Assembly (NCBI RefSeq): GCF_008727865.1
Contig: NZ_VTWU01000002.1
Location: 620,001 to 684,000 of the forward strand
From: Hymenobacter busanensis
Lineage (GTDB): Bacteria > Bacteroidota > Bacteroidia > Cytophagales > Hymenobacteraceae
Direction of reading: 5' to 3'
DNA length: 64,000 nucleotides
The notes under the pieces are model-generated. The model was not told the DNA's origin. It saw only the letters and a list, made by a program, of their open reading frames with translations, and made no database searches. A program made the translations under genes and the position numbers. This document shows, piece by piece, positions 1 through 9,400 of the stretch. The first letter of the stretch is position 1; every line of letters starts with the position of its first letter.

Positions 1-1
1 G

Positions 2-799
2 TACCCCACGCTGCTGTACTGCCAAGGGGGCCCGCAAAGCCCCATCACGCAGGCGTTCAGCTACCGGTGGAATTTCCCGCTGATGGCTTCGCAGGGCTAC
101 ATTGTGGTGGCGCCCAACCGCCGCGGCCTGCCCGGATTCGGCCGGCAGTGGAACGACCAGATCAGCGGCGACTGGGGCGGCCAGCCGATTCAGGACTACC
201 TCTCGGCCATCGATAAAATCTCGGAGGAGCCTTACGTGGACAAGGACCGGCGCGGCTGCGTGGGGGCCAGCTACGGCGGCTACTCGGTGTATTACTTGGC
301 CGGCCAGCACAAGGGCCGCTTCAAGACGTTCATCGCCCACGCCGGTTTGTTCGACCTGACGAGCTGGTACCCGACGACCGAGGAAACTTTCTTCGCCCAC
401 CACGATTTGGGCGGCGCGCCCTGGTCGCAGATTACCTCGCCCAACGAGCTGCAGCAGGCCGCCGACGTGGAGAAAATGGTGAATGGCGACCGGAAAGCCA
501 CCACCAACACCAGCATCTACCGCACCTACACGCAGTTCAACCCGCAGCGCTTCGTGGGCAACTGGGATACGCCCATCCTCGTCATTCACGGCGGTAAAGA
601 CTTCCGCGTGCCCGAGGGCCAGGGCATGGAGGCGTTTGGCTCGGCGCAGCTGCGCGGCATTCCCAGCCGCTTCCTGTACTTCCCCAACGAAGGCCACTGG
701 ATTCAGAAGCCCCAGAACGCGGTGCTCTGGAAACGTGTGTTTTACGATTGGCTGGCCCGCACGCTGAAGCCCGAAACGGTAACCGGAATGGCCAAATAA
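2..799 (+). CDS. S9-family prolyl oligopeptidase, C-terminal catalytic part (5' truncated)
   Basis: This is the alpha/beta-hydrolase end of a serine peptidase of the S9 (prolyl oligopeptidase/DPP-IV) family, which cleaves peptides, usually in the periplasm in Bacteroidota. The frame is open from base 2, so the beta-propeller half and the start lie outside the window; the first internal Met at 83 is not a credible start. The nucleophile elbow reads GASYGGY, the acid is in HGGKDFRVP and the histidine in NEGHW, in the expected order near the C-terminus. It ends just before a very strong hairpin terminator and converges on the next gene. Family assignment is firm; substrate is unknown. Confidence 0.9.
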   Translation, partial: YPTLLYCQGGPQSPITQAFSYRWNFPLMASQGYIVVAPNRRGLPGFGRQWNDQISGDWGGQPIQDYLSAIDKISEEPYVDKDRRGCVGASYGGYSVYYLAGQHKGRFKTFIAHAGLFDLTSWYPTTEETFFAHHDLGGAPWSQITSPNELQQAADVEKMVNGDRKATTNTSIYRTYTQFNPQRFVGNWDTPILVIHGGKDFRVPEGQGMEAFGSAQLRGIPSRFLYFPNEGHWIQKPQNAVLWKRVFYDWLARTLKPETVTGMAK

Positions 800-812
800 A
801 GGCCCCGATGAT

Positions 813-865
813 CCAACAAGCCACGGCCCCGTTTGCAGTGCGCAAACGGGGCCGTGGCTTGTTGG
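813..865. terminator. Bidirectional intrinsic terminator
   Basis: Perfect 24-bp inverted repeat (813-836 with 842-865) around a 5-nt loop, placed between the converging S9 peptidase and STAS-like genes. It contains the GC-rich core CCACGGCCCC and probably stops transcription from both sides, although the T-run is short. Confidence 0.75.
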
Positions 866-885
866 GGTGGCGCTACCGACTGCCT

Positions 886-1251
886 TTAGGCCGTTTTGCG
901 AGCCAGCATTTCTTGGTTGCACCACTGTTCGGCGTCGAGCAGGGTGGGCACCACCGGCGGGTGCACCGCCGACAACGTTTCGAGTTCCTGCCGCACAGTG
1001 TCGTTGAGGTGGCAGAGGATGAGGCTCATGCCGTGTTTGCGCAGCTTGTTGTAGTAGAAGGTCAACAACTGGTTGGCGTCGGGCGGCAAGTGGTGCAAAT
1101 GGCTGCAGTCGACCCACACGCTGGACTTGCCGCTGCGCACGGCGCGGCGCAACGCCCAGTCGAGAGAGTCATCGTGCTCAATCTGATCAGGCAGGTCGTC
1201 GGCCAAAATGAGCAGGTAGCTATTGGGTAATATTTCGCGGTAAACCTCCAT
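886..1251 (-). CDS. STAS-like (SpoIIAA/anti-sigma-antagonist fold) small protein
   Basis: A 121-residue soluble protein. Alternating hydrophobic strands (SYLLILADD, SSVWVDCSHL, MSLILCHLND) and helices resemble a STAS domain, the fold used by anti-sigma factor antagonists and by regulators downstream of sensor kinases. No phosphorylatable Ser is obvious at the usual place; a Cys-Ser pair follows the central strand. I start it at the ATG giving MEVYREILPNS; an upstream in-frame extension to 1326 has a composition unlike a protein start. Two other proteins of similar size and style occur at 16012-16362 and 27951-28376. The fold call is by eye only, and a diverged domain of other type is possible. 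Confidence 0.5.
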   Translation of the reverse strand: MEVYREILPNSYLLILADDLPDQIEHDDSLDWALRRAVRSGKSSVWVDCSHLHHLPPDANQLLTFYYNKLRKHGMSLILCHLNDTVRQELETLSAVHPPVVPTLLDAEQWCNQEMLARKTA

Positions 1252-1713
1252 TGGGGGTAGGGAGTGCGGTGAATTGGTGCGGTGGAGCAAGGGCGGCAGT
1301 ACAAGTAAACCAGCCGCGTGAAGCACGCGGCGCGAGCAAACGCATCAAGTCAGGGCAAGGCAGGGGGGTTATAGGTGGCTGCGGGGGCCGAAGCCCATCA
1401 ACTTCTCACTTCTCTCGGCAGCAGTCTACTTGCGCAGTGGCACGCAAGTCACTTATGTTCAATTCGTTCTTCGGGTTATACTCAAAAATTCGCCATATGG
1501 TTCCAATACTATATAGATTACCGGAAAGAACAGTATATATCCGTTTTTACCACCGTCTGCCGCGGGCACTACGGATACAGGCTCCAGAGCCGACGCACAC
1601 GTTTCGCAGCGGCGCAGGCACAGAGCAAGGACAACCGAAACAAGTATTCGGTTGCTCAACTGATTGAGTAAGAGTAGATACTAACGGCAGAGCCAACCAC
1701 AAAACAGGGCGGC
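1252..1713. other. Intergenic region with an AT-rich island
   Basis: No convincing gene. Bases about 1440-1550 are clearly richer in A+T than the surroundings and may hold the promoter of the minus-strand STAS-like gene. Near the bestrophin stop lie two small tandem hairpins: CAACCGAA 1632-1639 with TTCGGTTG 1647-1654, and CTCAA 1655-1659 with TTGAG 1664-1668; neither has a T-run. A 98-codon open frame on the plus strand (1375-1671) resembles no protein known to me. Confidence 0.5.
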
Positions 1714-2688
1714 CTAGTACAGCACGTCGTCAATGGGCTGGATTTTGGGCGGCAGCTCGGTTTCGCCCAGCATTTCGCGCAGGTCAATTTCGACGGCGCG
1801 GCATAGGGCCGTCATGGGCACGTCGTTCATTTGGTACTCAAACGGGTTTTCGCTCGTGTGCCCCACCGACTCGATAGTGTTGAACACCCACGCCACCAAC
1901 GTGGCAAAGGGCACCGTGAGCCACACCATGTAGTGGCCCAGGCTGTCGAACTCGCGCAGCAAACCCAGCGGCAGCAGCAGGGCAAACAGGCACACAAACA
2001 CGAAGCTGTAGAAGGCGAACTGGCGCGGGAACGGCGTGTTTTTGATTCGCTCACACCCGCCTTGCAGTACAAACAGCTGATCGAGCGTTTGCATCGTGCC
2101 CACGTGCTGGAAGTCGTTGAGCAGGCCACGTTCCTCGCGCAAAATCCGCAGCTCGGCGGCCTGTCGGCGCAGCAAGTGCGTGGGCGGGTTGGCCCGGTGG
2201 CGCATAAACTCGCTTTCCTCCTCGCTCAAAAACGGCGCTACCTCGTCGGCCCACCGCTCGTCGCGCTGGCGACGCAGCTCCAGGCGCAAGGCATTGCACC
2301 ACGCAATGTGGCGGTAGAGCAGCACGCGGTGCCGCTCCGTCAGCTCGGCGGCCGTGGCCGCGGGCCGGATGTTGGTCAGCTCCGGGGCGTCCACGCGCGA
2401 CGTCACGTACTCCAGCATCTGGATGGCCCAGGTGCGGCTGGCATTCACGATGCCGCCCCAGATCTGGCGGCCTTCCCAGAATCGGTCGTAGGAGCCGTTG
2501 TTCTTGAAACCGATGTAGAACGCCACGGCCGTACCCAGCGTGGCTACCGGCTGCCAGGGAATGGACAGCTGCGTGAAACCACCGGCAAACAGCGCGCACA
2601 CCACCGTGTTGTACAGCAATAGTAACAACACCGGGCGCCAGGCTTTTCGCCAAATGATGTTCCAACGCAGGTTTTGCCGAATGTACAT
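1714..2688 (-). CDS. Bestrophin family ion channel protein
   Basis: A 324-residue integral membrane protein of the bestrophin/UPF0187 family; bacterial members form pentameric ion channels in the inner membrane. The N-terminus (MYIRQNLRWNIIWR, then a long hydrophobic helix) and the following segment AFYIGFKNNGSYDRFWEGRQ are the family hallmark, with the conserved RFWEGR-W-GIVNASR stretch at about 85-100. A second hydrophobic pair lies at about 225-265, followed by the conserved tail motif NPFEYQMNDVPM. Length is typical. It stands alone, with about 130 bp to the MutS-family gene. Ion selectivity (anion or cation) cannot be read from the sequence. Confidence 0.9.
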   Translation of the reverse strand: MYIRQNLRWNIIWRKAWRPVLLLLLYNTVVCALFAGGFTQLSIPWQPVATLGTAVAFYIGFKNNGSYDRFWEGRQIWGGIVNASRTWAIQMLEYVTSRVDAPELTNIRPAATAAELTERHRVLLYRHIAWCNALRLELRRQRDERWADEVAPFLSEEESEFMRHRANPPTHLLRRQAAELRILREERGLLNDFQHVGTMQTLDQLFVLQGGCERIKNTPFPRQFAFYSFVFVCLFALLLPLGLLREFDSLGHYMVWLTVPFATLVAWVFNTIESVGHTSENPFEYQMNDVPMTALCRAVEIDLREMLGETELPPKIQPIDDVLY

Positions 2689-2815
2689 GCCGGTAGTGAG
2701 GTAAAGCGGTGCCGGGGTTGTGCCGAACTGATGAGCTACTTACCGGGCAAAGGGCGCGAAAGGTTTTGCGTATTGCCGGCTTGCCGCGCTGCTCCGTTCG
2801 CAAAGCACCTCATAC

Positions 2816-4642
2816 TCAGCCGGTGCCAATGCCCATCAGCTCCATCAGTTTACTGGCGTTGAACTCACGGCAGATGCCGGGCGTGAGGCGGTAGTCGAAG
2901 CGAATGTCGTCGCCTTCGACGGTGCTGTTGAAGCTGAAATTGCGCACGAAGCCGGGCAACTCCTGTTCCAGGTCGCCCAGCTCCAGATCGTGGGTGCTCA
3001 CGAGGCCGCTGGCGGGCCGCCGGTGCAACTGCCGGATCAGGCCGCGGGCGCCGTCGTGCCGGTCGCGGGAGTTGGTGCCTTTCAGGATTTCGTCGAGCAG
3101 GAAAAACACGGGCTGGCCCTGCTCGGTGAGGTCGAGCAGCTGGCGCAGGCGTTTGAGTTCGGCGTAGAACGACGACGTGCTTTCGGCCAGGTTGTCTTGG
3201 GTGCGCGTGGCCGTGAAAAGCTGCATCGGCCCGATGCGCAGCTGCCGGGCACACACCGGTCCGCCGGCCAGCGCGAGGACCGCGTTGATGCCCAAGGTGC
3301 GCAGAAACGTGGTTTTGCCCGACATGTTCGAGCCCGTAACCAAGGCCGTGCGGCCCGCGCCGGCGGTAGCAAAGTCGTTGGCCACACGCTGCGCGCTGAA
3401 GATGAGCGGGTGCGCCAGGGCTTCGGCGTCGAAGGTGAGCGGCGCGCCCATCACCTCGGGCACGGCCCATTCGGGCTGGGCGTATTGGGTGGCGGCGAGG
3501 CTCACCAGGGCTTCGGTTTCGGCCACGGTTTCCAGCCACGGCTCCAGCGCGCCGCCCAACTCCCGCTTCCACCGCTCCAGCCGCCACATCCAGAAGAAGT
3601 CCCACATGAGCAGGTTGTTGGCAAAGAATCCGGCCAGGGTGCTCCAACGCAGCGAAAAATTCTGGGCAATGCGCGCCAGCCGCGCCACATAGGCCGAAGC
3701 CGGCTGACCGGCGCTCAGCAGCCGCGCCCGCAACTCTACCAGCAGCGGCGCCGTGCAGTCGCGCTCTTCCAGGCTGATGAGCTGGTCGCGGTAGGCCCGC
3801 AGCACGTCGTGCATGTCCATGCTGCGCTCGAAAATGGCGTCGCGTTCGGCCCGAAAACGGTAGTTGACGGCGTACATAGCCAAGACCGGTGCACCCGCCA
3901 GCCAGCCCGAATATCCCAGAAACCACAGCACCACACCCGCCACGGCCAGCGGCGGCAGCACCGGCAGCAGGGCCAGAATCCAGGCGTGCTTGGCGTAGAA
4001 ACCGGGCGCGTGCATCCAGTGCAGAAACGGGCGCGGGTCGTCGGCTTGCTTGGGGAAATGCCGGGCGCGGGCCTGCCAGTCCTGTCGCCACGCTACGTCC
4101 GGCGCCAGTTCGGCCACGGCCTGCTGCCGCGCCCGCAACTCGGGCACGGCGGCCGGCGCCTGCAGCCACGCAGCCAGCCGGTCTTGGCCCAGCCGGGAAG
4201 TGGTGCGGCTCAGCAGCTGAAACAGGGAGTGCGCACCGAAGATGTCGAGGTCGGCGGTGTAGGGGTGTGCGCCGTCGGCGTAGCGTTGGCCGCTGTCGAA
4301 ACCGTTGATGTTGCCGGCCAGCCGCTGCAGCTCTTCCTGGTTGATGAGGCCAAGCAGCTGCTGGTGCCGCAGCCGGTAGCTGATGCGGCTGTGCCAGCGC
4401 ATGACCAGCAAAAACACTACGTAGGCCACGGCCAGCAGCGCCCACGCCGCTGCCGTGTACTGGTTGCGAAACAGCCACCAGGCTCCCCCAGTCGCTCCGG
4501 CAAAAACGGCTACGCGCAACCACCCCACAGCCGCGTGCCGCCCGCTTATGCGGGCGGCTTCGGCGGCGTGCGTGGCGACGTTGTCGGTAAAAATGGCGTG
4601 GGGCGAAACGATAAGTGGGCGGATGGCAGCGGAAACAGGCAC
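2816..4642 (-). CDS. Membrane-anchored MutS-family ATPase
   Basis: A 608-residue protein with a MutS domain V ATPase at the C-terminus: Walker A GSNMSGKTTF, Walker B FFLLDEILKGTN and signature STHDLELGDLE. It lacks the mismatch-recognition and connector domains of MutS. Instead, the N-terminal third carries hydrophobic segments (about residues 40-80, two adjacent helices, and about 215-260) that look like transmembrane helices, and a lever-like helical region follows. It is therefore unlikely to do classical mismatch repair. Such MutS-related membrane proteins occur in Bacteroidota with no clear function. The start is GTG at 4642, preceded on the minus strand by TACCTTCG, close to the Bacteroidota -7 box. 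Confidence 0.85.
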   Translation of the reverse strand: MPVSAAIRPLIVSPHAIFTDNVATHAAEAARISGRHAAVGWLRVAVFAGATGGAWWLFRNQYTAAAWALLAVAYVVFLLVMRWHSRISYRLRHQQLLGLINQEELQRLAGNINGFDSGQRYADGAHPYTADLDIFGAHSLFQLLSRTTSRLGQDRLAAWLQAPAAVPELRARQQAVAELAPDVAWRQDWQARARHFPKQADDPRPFLHWMHAPGFYAKHAWILALLPVLPPLAVAGVVLWFLGYSGWLAGAPVLAMYAVNYRFRAERDAIFERSMDMHDVLRAYRDQLISLEERDCTAPLLVELRARLLSAGQPASAYVARLARIAQNFSLRWSTLAGFFANNLLMWDFFWMWRLERWKRELGGALEPWLETVAETEALVSLAATQYAQPEWAVPEVMGAPLTFDAEALAHPLIFSAQRVANDFATAGAGRTALVTGSNMSGKTTFLRTLGINAVLALAGGPVCARQLRIGPMQLFTATRTQDNLAESTSSFYAELKRLRQLLDLTEQGQPVFFLLDEILKGTNSRDRHDGARGLIRQLHRRPASGLVSTHDLELGDLEQELPGFVRNFSFNSTVEGDDIRFDYRLTPGICREFNASKLMELMGIGTG

Positions 4643-4777
4643 GGCAAAGCAGCTAGACCAGCGAAGGTACGTGCCTGGTTTAGGAGTTGGGAAGCTGTGA
4701 CTCTCCCAGCGGTTAGTGTCCCTCTTCGATTCAGGACTTGCCAGGAGTGGTTTATCAGAGCCCAGAACGAAACTCCC

Positions 4778-6337
4778 CTACTCCACCTTTCCCAGCCCCC
4801 GGTCCGCCGGGCCGTTCATCAGCTCGCCGTAGGCACTGAAGCGGCTGCCGTGGCAAGGACAGTCCCAGCTTTTTTCGAGGTTGTTCCAGTGCACCACGCA
4901 GCCCAAGTGCGGGCAAATGGCCGAGCACTCGTGCTGCTGGCCTTGTGGGTCGCGGTACACGGCCACTTTGGCAAGGCCGCGGCGCAGCACAGCACCGGTG
5001 TCGGGCGCTATTTCCTCGGCCGAGGCCACGTCGCCGCCGGTGAGCAGGTCGGTGTATTCGGCGGCTACGTTCAGGTTTTCCTTCAGGAATTCCTTGGCCG
5101 TGTCGAGGCTGCCGGTAATGCGGCCGGGGTCGTAGAGCTTCTCCCAGGGGTTGTCGCGGCCTTGGATGAGGTCGGTGATGAGCATGGCGCCCAGGGTGCT
5201 GTGCGTCATGCCGTGGCCCGAGTCGCCGGTGATGATGTACACGTTGTCGGCGTCCATCGGATTGCGGCCGGCGTAGCCGAGGCTGTCGACGGGCTCCATC
5301 ACCTGCCCCGACCACCGAAATTCGGTTTGCTGCGCGCTCGGGAAGTGTTTCCGCGTCCATTCTTCCAGGCAGCGCAGCCGCTCTTCGGGGTCCGATTCCT
5401 GCCCGGTTTTGTGGTCCTCGCCGCCCACAATCAGCAAGTCATAGGCGCTGCCGCTGGAGGTAGAATCGGGCATTTCCTGCAGGCGGATGTAGTGGTAGGG
5501 GTCGGCGGTGTCCCAATACAGCGCCTGGGTTACCGAGCCTTTGGGCACCCGCACGGCCACCACGTAGGTGCGGTAGGGCGCCTGCTTGGTGTGCATCACC
5601 ACCCGGTCGTTGAAAGGCGTGTTGGTGGCCACCACCACGTGCTTGGCCGCTACTTCGGCGCCGCCCTGGGTTACCACGCGCACATCTTGGTCGATGACGT
5701 GGATTTCGGTGGCGCGGGTGTGGGTAAAAATGCGGCCACCGCGCTTCACCAGGGCTTGCGCCAGGCCGTTGAGGTACTTGAGAATGTGAAACTGGCCCTG
5801 GTTGGGGAAGCGCAGACAGTCGCCGGTATGAAAGCCGGTGGCGCGGGCATCGGGCAGCCGCTCTACGCCGCCGAGGCCGGCGCGGTGAGCGGCTGCCAGC
5901 TCGTCGTCGAGCTCCTTTACGGTGCCGCCGGCGGGCAAAAACAGAAAGCCGTCGAGGCGGGCAAAGTCGCAGGCTATGTTTTCTTCGCGGGCAATGCGCT
6001 CAATCTGGTCGATGGCGGCGCCGTGGCTGTCGGCGGCGAGGCGGGCGCCCTCCTGGCCAAACAGCTTTTCGAGATTGTAGTACCGGTCGTCGAGGGCGTT
6101 GGAGAGGTGGGCGGTGGTGCGCCCGGTTTCGCCCGAGCCGATTTCGCCGTCTTCGAGCACCACCACGGTGCGGCCTTCGCGGGCCAGCAGGTAGGCGGTG
6201 CTCAGGCCCGCTATGCCGGCCCCAATGACCACCACGTCGGCGGTGGTGTTCTGCGAGAGGACCGCGAAAGTGGGGCGGTCGGCGGTGGCCAGCCACGCGG
6301 TGGGCGTGGCGCCGGAGCTTTGGTCAGGCGTGAGCAT
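4778..6337 (-). CDS. FAD-dependent oxidoreductase with C-terminal Rieske [2Fe-2S] domain
   Basis: A 519-residue two-domain flavoprotein. Residues about 33-65 form the dinucleotide-binding fold (VVVIGAGIAGLSTAYLLA, ending at a VLE acid), followed by a DAO/GlpD-like substrate region. After a short linker, residues about 425-515 form a Rieske domain with both ligand pairs visible, CPHLGC and CPCHGS. This layout is known for an uncharacterised family of cytoplasmic oxidoreductases; the Rieske centre presumably passes electrons to or from FAD. No signal peptide is seen. It follows the PAS kinase by about 95 bp on the same strand and could be read through from it. The substrate is unknown. Confidence 0.9.
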   Translation of the reverse strand: MLTPDQSSGATPTAWLATADRPTFAVLSQNTTADVVVIGAGIAGLSTAYLLAREGRTVVVLEDGEIGSGETGRTTAHLSNALDDRYYNLEKLFGQEGARLAADSHGAAIDQIERIAREENIACDFARLDGFLFLPAGGTVKELDDELAAAHRAGLGGVERLPDARATGFHTGDCLRFPNQGQFHILKYLNGLAQALVKRGGRIFTHTRATEIHVIDQDVRVVTQGGAEVAAKHVVVATNTPFNDRVVMHTKQAPYRTYVVAVRVPKGSVTQALYWDTADPYHYIRLQEMPDSTSSGSAYDLLIVGGEDHKTGQESDPEERLRCLEEWTRKHFPSAQQTEFRWSGQVMEPVDSLGYAGRNPMDADNVYIITGDSGHGMTHSTLGAMLITDLIQGRDNPWEKLYDPGRITGSLDTAKEFLKENLNVAAEYTDLLTGGDVASAEEIAPDTGAVLRRGLAKVAVYRDPQGQQHECSAICPHLGCVVHWNNLEKSWDCPCHGSRFSAYGELMNGPADRGLGKVE

Positions 6338-6433
6338 AGGGCAGCGAAGTGTAGAATGAAACGCTGTGTGCTTACGCCGCCCGGTGCGCCGGGGTTAGTG
6401 GTCGAGCTTGCCGTTTGCGGCCGGCCGGCCTGT

Positions 6434-9400
6434 TTATGCCAGGAGACTTGGCTTCGTCGGCAGCTCCTGCGCATCCGACCCAACGGGCAACTCGATGCTG
6501 ATGGTGGTACCCCGGCCGGGCTGCGAGCGGATGGTGAGCTGGCCGCCGAGCAGGCCTACGCGGTTACGAATGCCGGTCAGGCCAATGCCGCTGTGCTGGT
6601 TTACGGCCGTTTCCACATCGAATCCCGCGCCGTCGTCTTCCACGCTTACCTGAATGTGCCGGCCGGCTGGCTCCACGTACACGAACGTTTCGCGGGCCTG
6701 GGCGTGCTTCATCACGTTGTTGAGCAGCTCCTGCACGATGCGGTAAATGGCGGTTTCGAGCACGCGCGGCAGAGCCGTTGGCAGCTCACCAACGGCCAAG
6801 TGTACCTGCAAACGCTGCTGCGGAATACGCTTGCAGAGTTCTTCCAGCGCGGTTTTCAGGCCGAAGTCTTCCAGGATATTGGGCGTCAGCTCGAAGGAAA
6901 TGCTGCGCGTGGCTTTAATGGCTTCGTTGAGCACGCCCAGCGCGGCGGCTCGGTGTTCCTCATCAACGGGTTTGTGCTCGAGGTGCAGCTTGGTGGCGTA
7001 CAGTAGCTGCCCCACGCCGTTGTGCAGGCCCTCGGCAATGCGCTTCCGCTCGTCTTCCTGGGTGTGCAGAATGGCGCTGAGCACTTCTTTCTGGCGCTGG
7101 AGCTGGGCCTGGGTGGCAAGGGTGGCCAAGCGGTTGCGTTCGGTCACGTCGCGGATTACGGCCAGCACCCCGGTTATGTCGCCGTTGGGGTTTTGCAGGG
7201 GCGCGAAATAGGCGTCGAAATACTGGTTGCGGAAGGGCAAATCGTAGCGCTGCAGCAATTCGCCTTTCAGCACCCGCTCCAGCACCTGGCGGTATTGCGG
7301 CACGTTCAGCTCGGGCACCAGCTCAAACAGCTTGCGGTTTACCACCTCGCTTTCCACCAGTCCGAAGGTTTGCTGCGCTACGCGGTTGAGCACCGTCACG
7401 CACAGGCTGGCATCGAGGGCCACGATGCCGTCGACGCTGGTGTCGAGCAGGCTGCGGGAGAAGTCTTTCTCGGCCTTCAGCTTGGCGTTGGCCTGCTGGG
7501 TTTCGGTCACGTCGATGGCGAACAGGATGCCACACTGCCGCTCCTCGTCGAAAAAGCCGTAGTTCTGGAAGTACACCTGCTGGCCCCGGTTGGGCGGCAG
7601 GCCCAAAAAGCGCACTTCGTTGCCACTCAGCAGCACGTTCATGTGCTCCAGCAGCATGGGGTAAGCATCGAACACGTTGCGGCCGTTCAGGAAATTATCG
7701 GCCACGCCAAGGCGCTGCAACCCGGCACCCACTACCTCCAGCAAGGTACCATCGGGCGCCACGCGGGTGAGTACCACGGGCATGTTGTGCACAATGCGGT
7801 CGAGCAGGCGCGTCTGGTAGCTGATTTCCTGCTGGGCTTCGTAGCGGTCGGTCACGTCGCGCACCAGACCCACAAAGCGCAACGGCTGGCCGGCGGGGCT
7901 GTATACGGCTTGGCCGGTGGCCGCCACGTGGTGCACCGTGCCATCGGGCCACACCACCCGGTGCTCCAGCTCAAAGGGCGTGTTGTGCTGAATCGACGCC
8001 TGAAGAGCAGCACTTACGGCCGCTATGTCGTCGGGGTGCATGGCCTCGGTAAGGGCAGCAAACCGGCCCGGCAGCGAGGAAAAAGCGCGACCGAAGATGG
8101 CCTGGGCGCGTTCGTCCCACTGCAGGGCGTTGGTTTCTAGGTCTACCTCCCACACGCCGGCACCTGAGCTGATGAGGGCCAGTCGCAGTCGTTCTTCGCT
8201 GTCGAGCAGGCGCTGCCGGTCGCGGCGACGCTCGGTTACGTCGCGCAGCACGCCGGTTATCTGCAACGGGGCGCCCTGCTCGTCGCGGGTAAGCTGGCCG
8301 TTGGCCCGCACCACACGCACCTCGCCGCCGGGGTGCACCACGCGGTACTCGGCGTTGAGCTGCTCGTTTCCGTGTACGGTTTGCTCAATGGCAGCCTGCA
8401 GCAGCTCCCGGTCGTCGGGGTGCGTGAGGCCAATCAGCTCGTCGAAGGTGTAGGGCTGCTCGGGCGGCAGGCCCAGAATGGCGCGGGCTCGCTCGTCGAG
8501 GTATACTTCCTCGGTTTTCAGGTTCCAGGAGTTCACGCCCAGCTTGGCCGACTTGAGAGCCGCGCGCAGCCGGTTTTCGCTTTCCCGCAGGCGCTCCACG
8601 TCATGGCGGCGTTCGGTCACGTCGCGCCACACCATGTGGGTAAGGGTGGTCTGCTCCGGAATGGCTACCGGCGTGAGCACGCCCTCAATCCAGATGTCGC
8701 GGCCCGAAAAGTGGTGCATCAGCATTTCACAACGCAGTGAGCCTTGCTGCTGGGCCAAGCGCACGTTGTCGGCAAACCACTCGGCCGTCAGGCGGCCGTC
8801 GGGCTGGCACTCCGGCGCGCACACCGCCACCGGCTGGCCCACCACCTGCTCCGGGCGCTCGGCCCCAATGAGGCGCAGCGCGGCGGCATTGCAGGCGGTA
8901 TAGCGGCCATCCTGGAGCAGCAGCATGCCGTCGGAGCTTTGCTCGAACAGGGTACGAAAGCGGGTTTCGCTGGCTAGCAAGGCTTCCTCGGCGCGCTTGC
9001 GGGCCGTAATGTCGCGCCACGTGGCGTACAACAGCTGTTGCCCGCCTACTTCGATGGGCGTCACGGTGACGTCCATCCACATCGGTTCGCCCGCAAACGT
9101 GTGGCGCAGCCATTCAAACTGGCAGGAGCCGGTGGCCTGGACCGTGCGCAGGTAGTGCTCCATCAGCTCGCGCGACGAACGACCGTTGGGCTGCACCGGG
9201 GGCACGTTCAGCAGCAGCGGCTGCCCCACAATCTGGCTTTTGTCGCGGGCGCCCAGCAGGCGCACAGCGGCTTGGTTGCAGTCGACGTAGCGGCGGTCGT
9301 GCACCAGCACCGAGGCGTCGGCCGACTGCTCGAAGAGGGTGCGAAACTTGGCTTCGCTGGTGGTCAGGGCCTGGGCCGTGCGTCGCTGCTCGGTGGTGTC

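Noticed and set aside
1375-1671. A 98-codon plus-strand frame in the AT-rich island
   Set aside because: No resemblance to a known protein, no promoter or leader evidence, and the AT-rich part is better explained as a promoter region.
2816-4642. Calling the protein a mismatch-repair MutS
   Set aside because: It has no mismatch-recognition or connector domain and has probable transmembrane helices, so only the ATPase family is supported.
2990-7006. A 1338-codon open frame on the plus strand
   Set aside because: It runs antisense to three well supported genes (MutS-family, FAD/Rieske, PAS kinase), has no domain resemblance, and is a by-product of high GC and codon use on the other strand.
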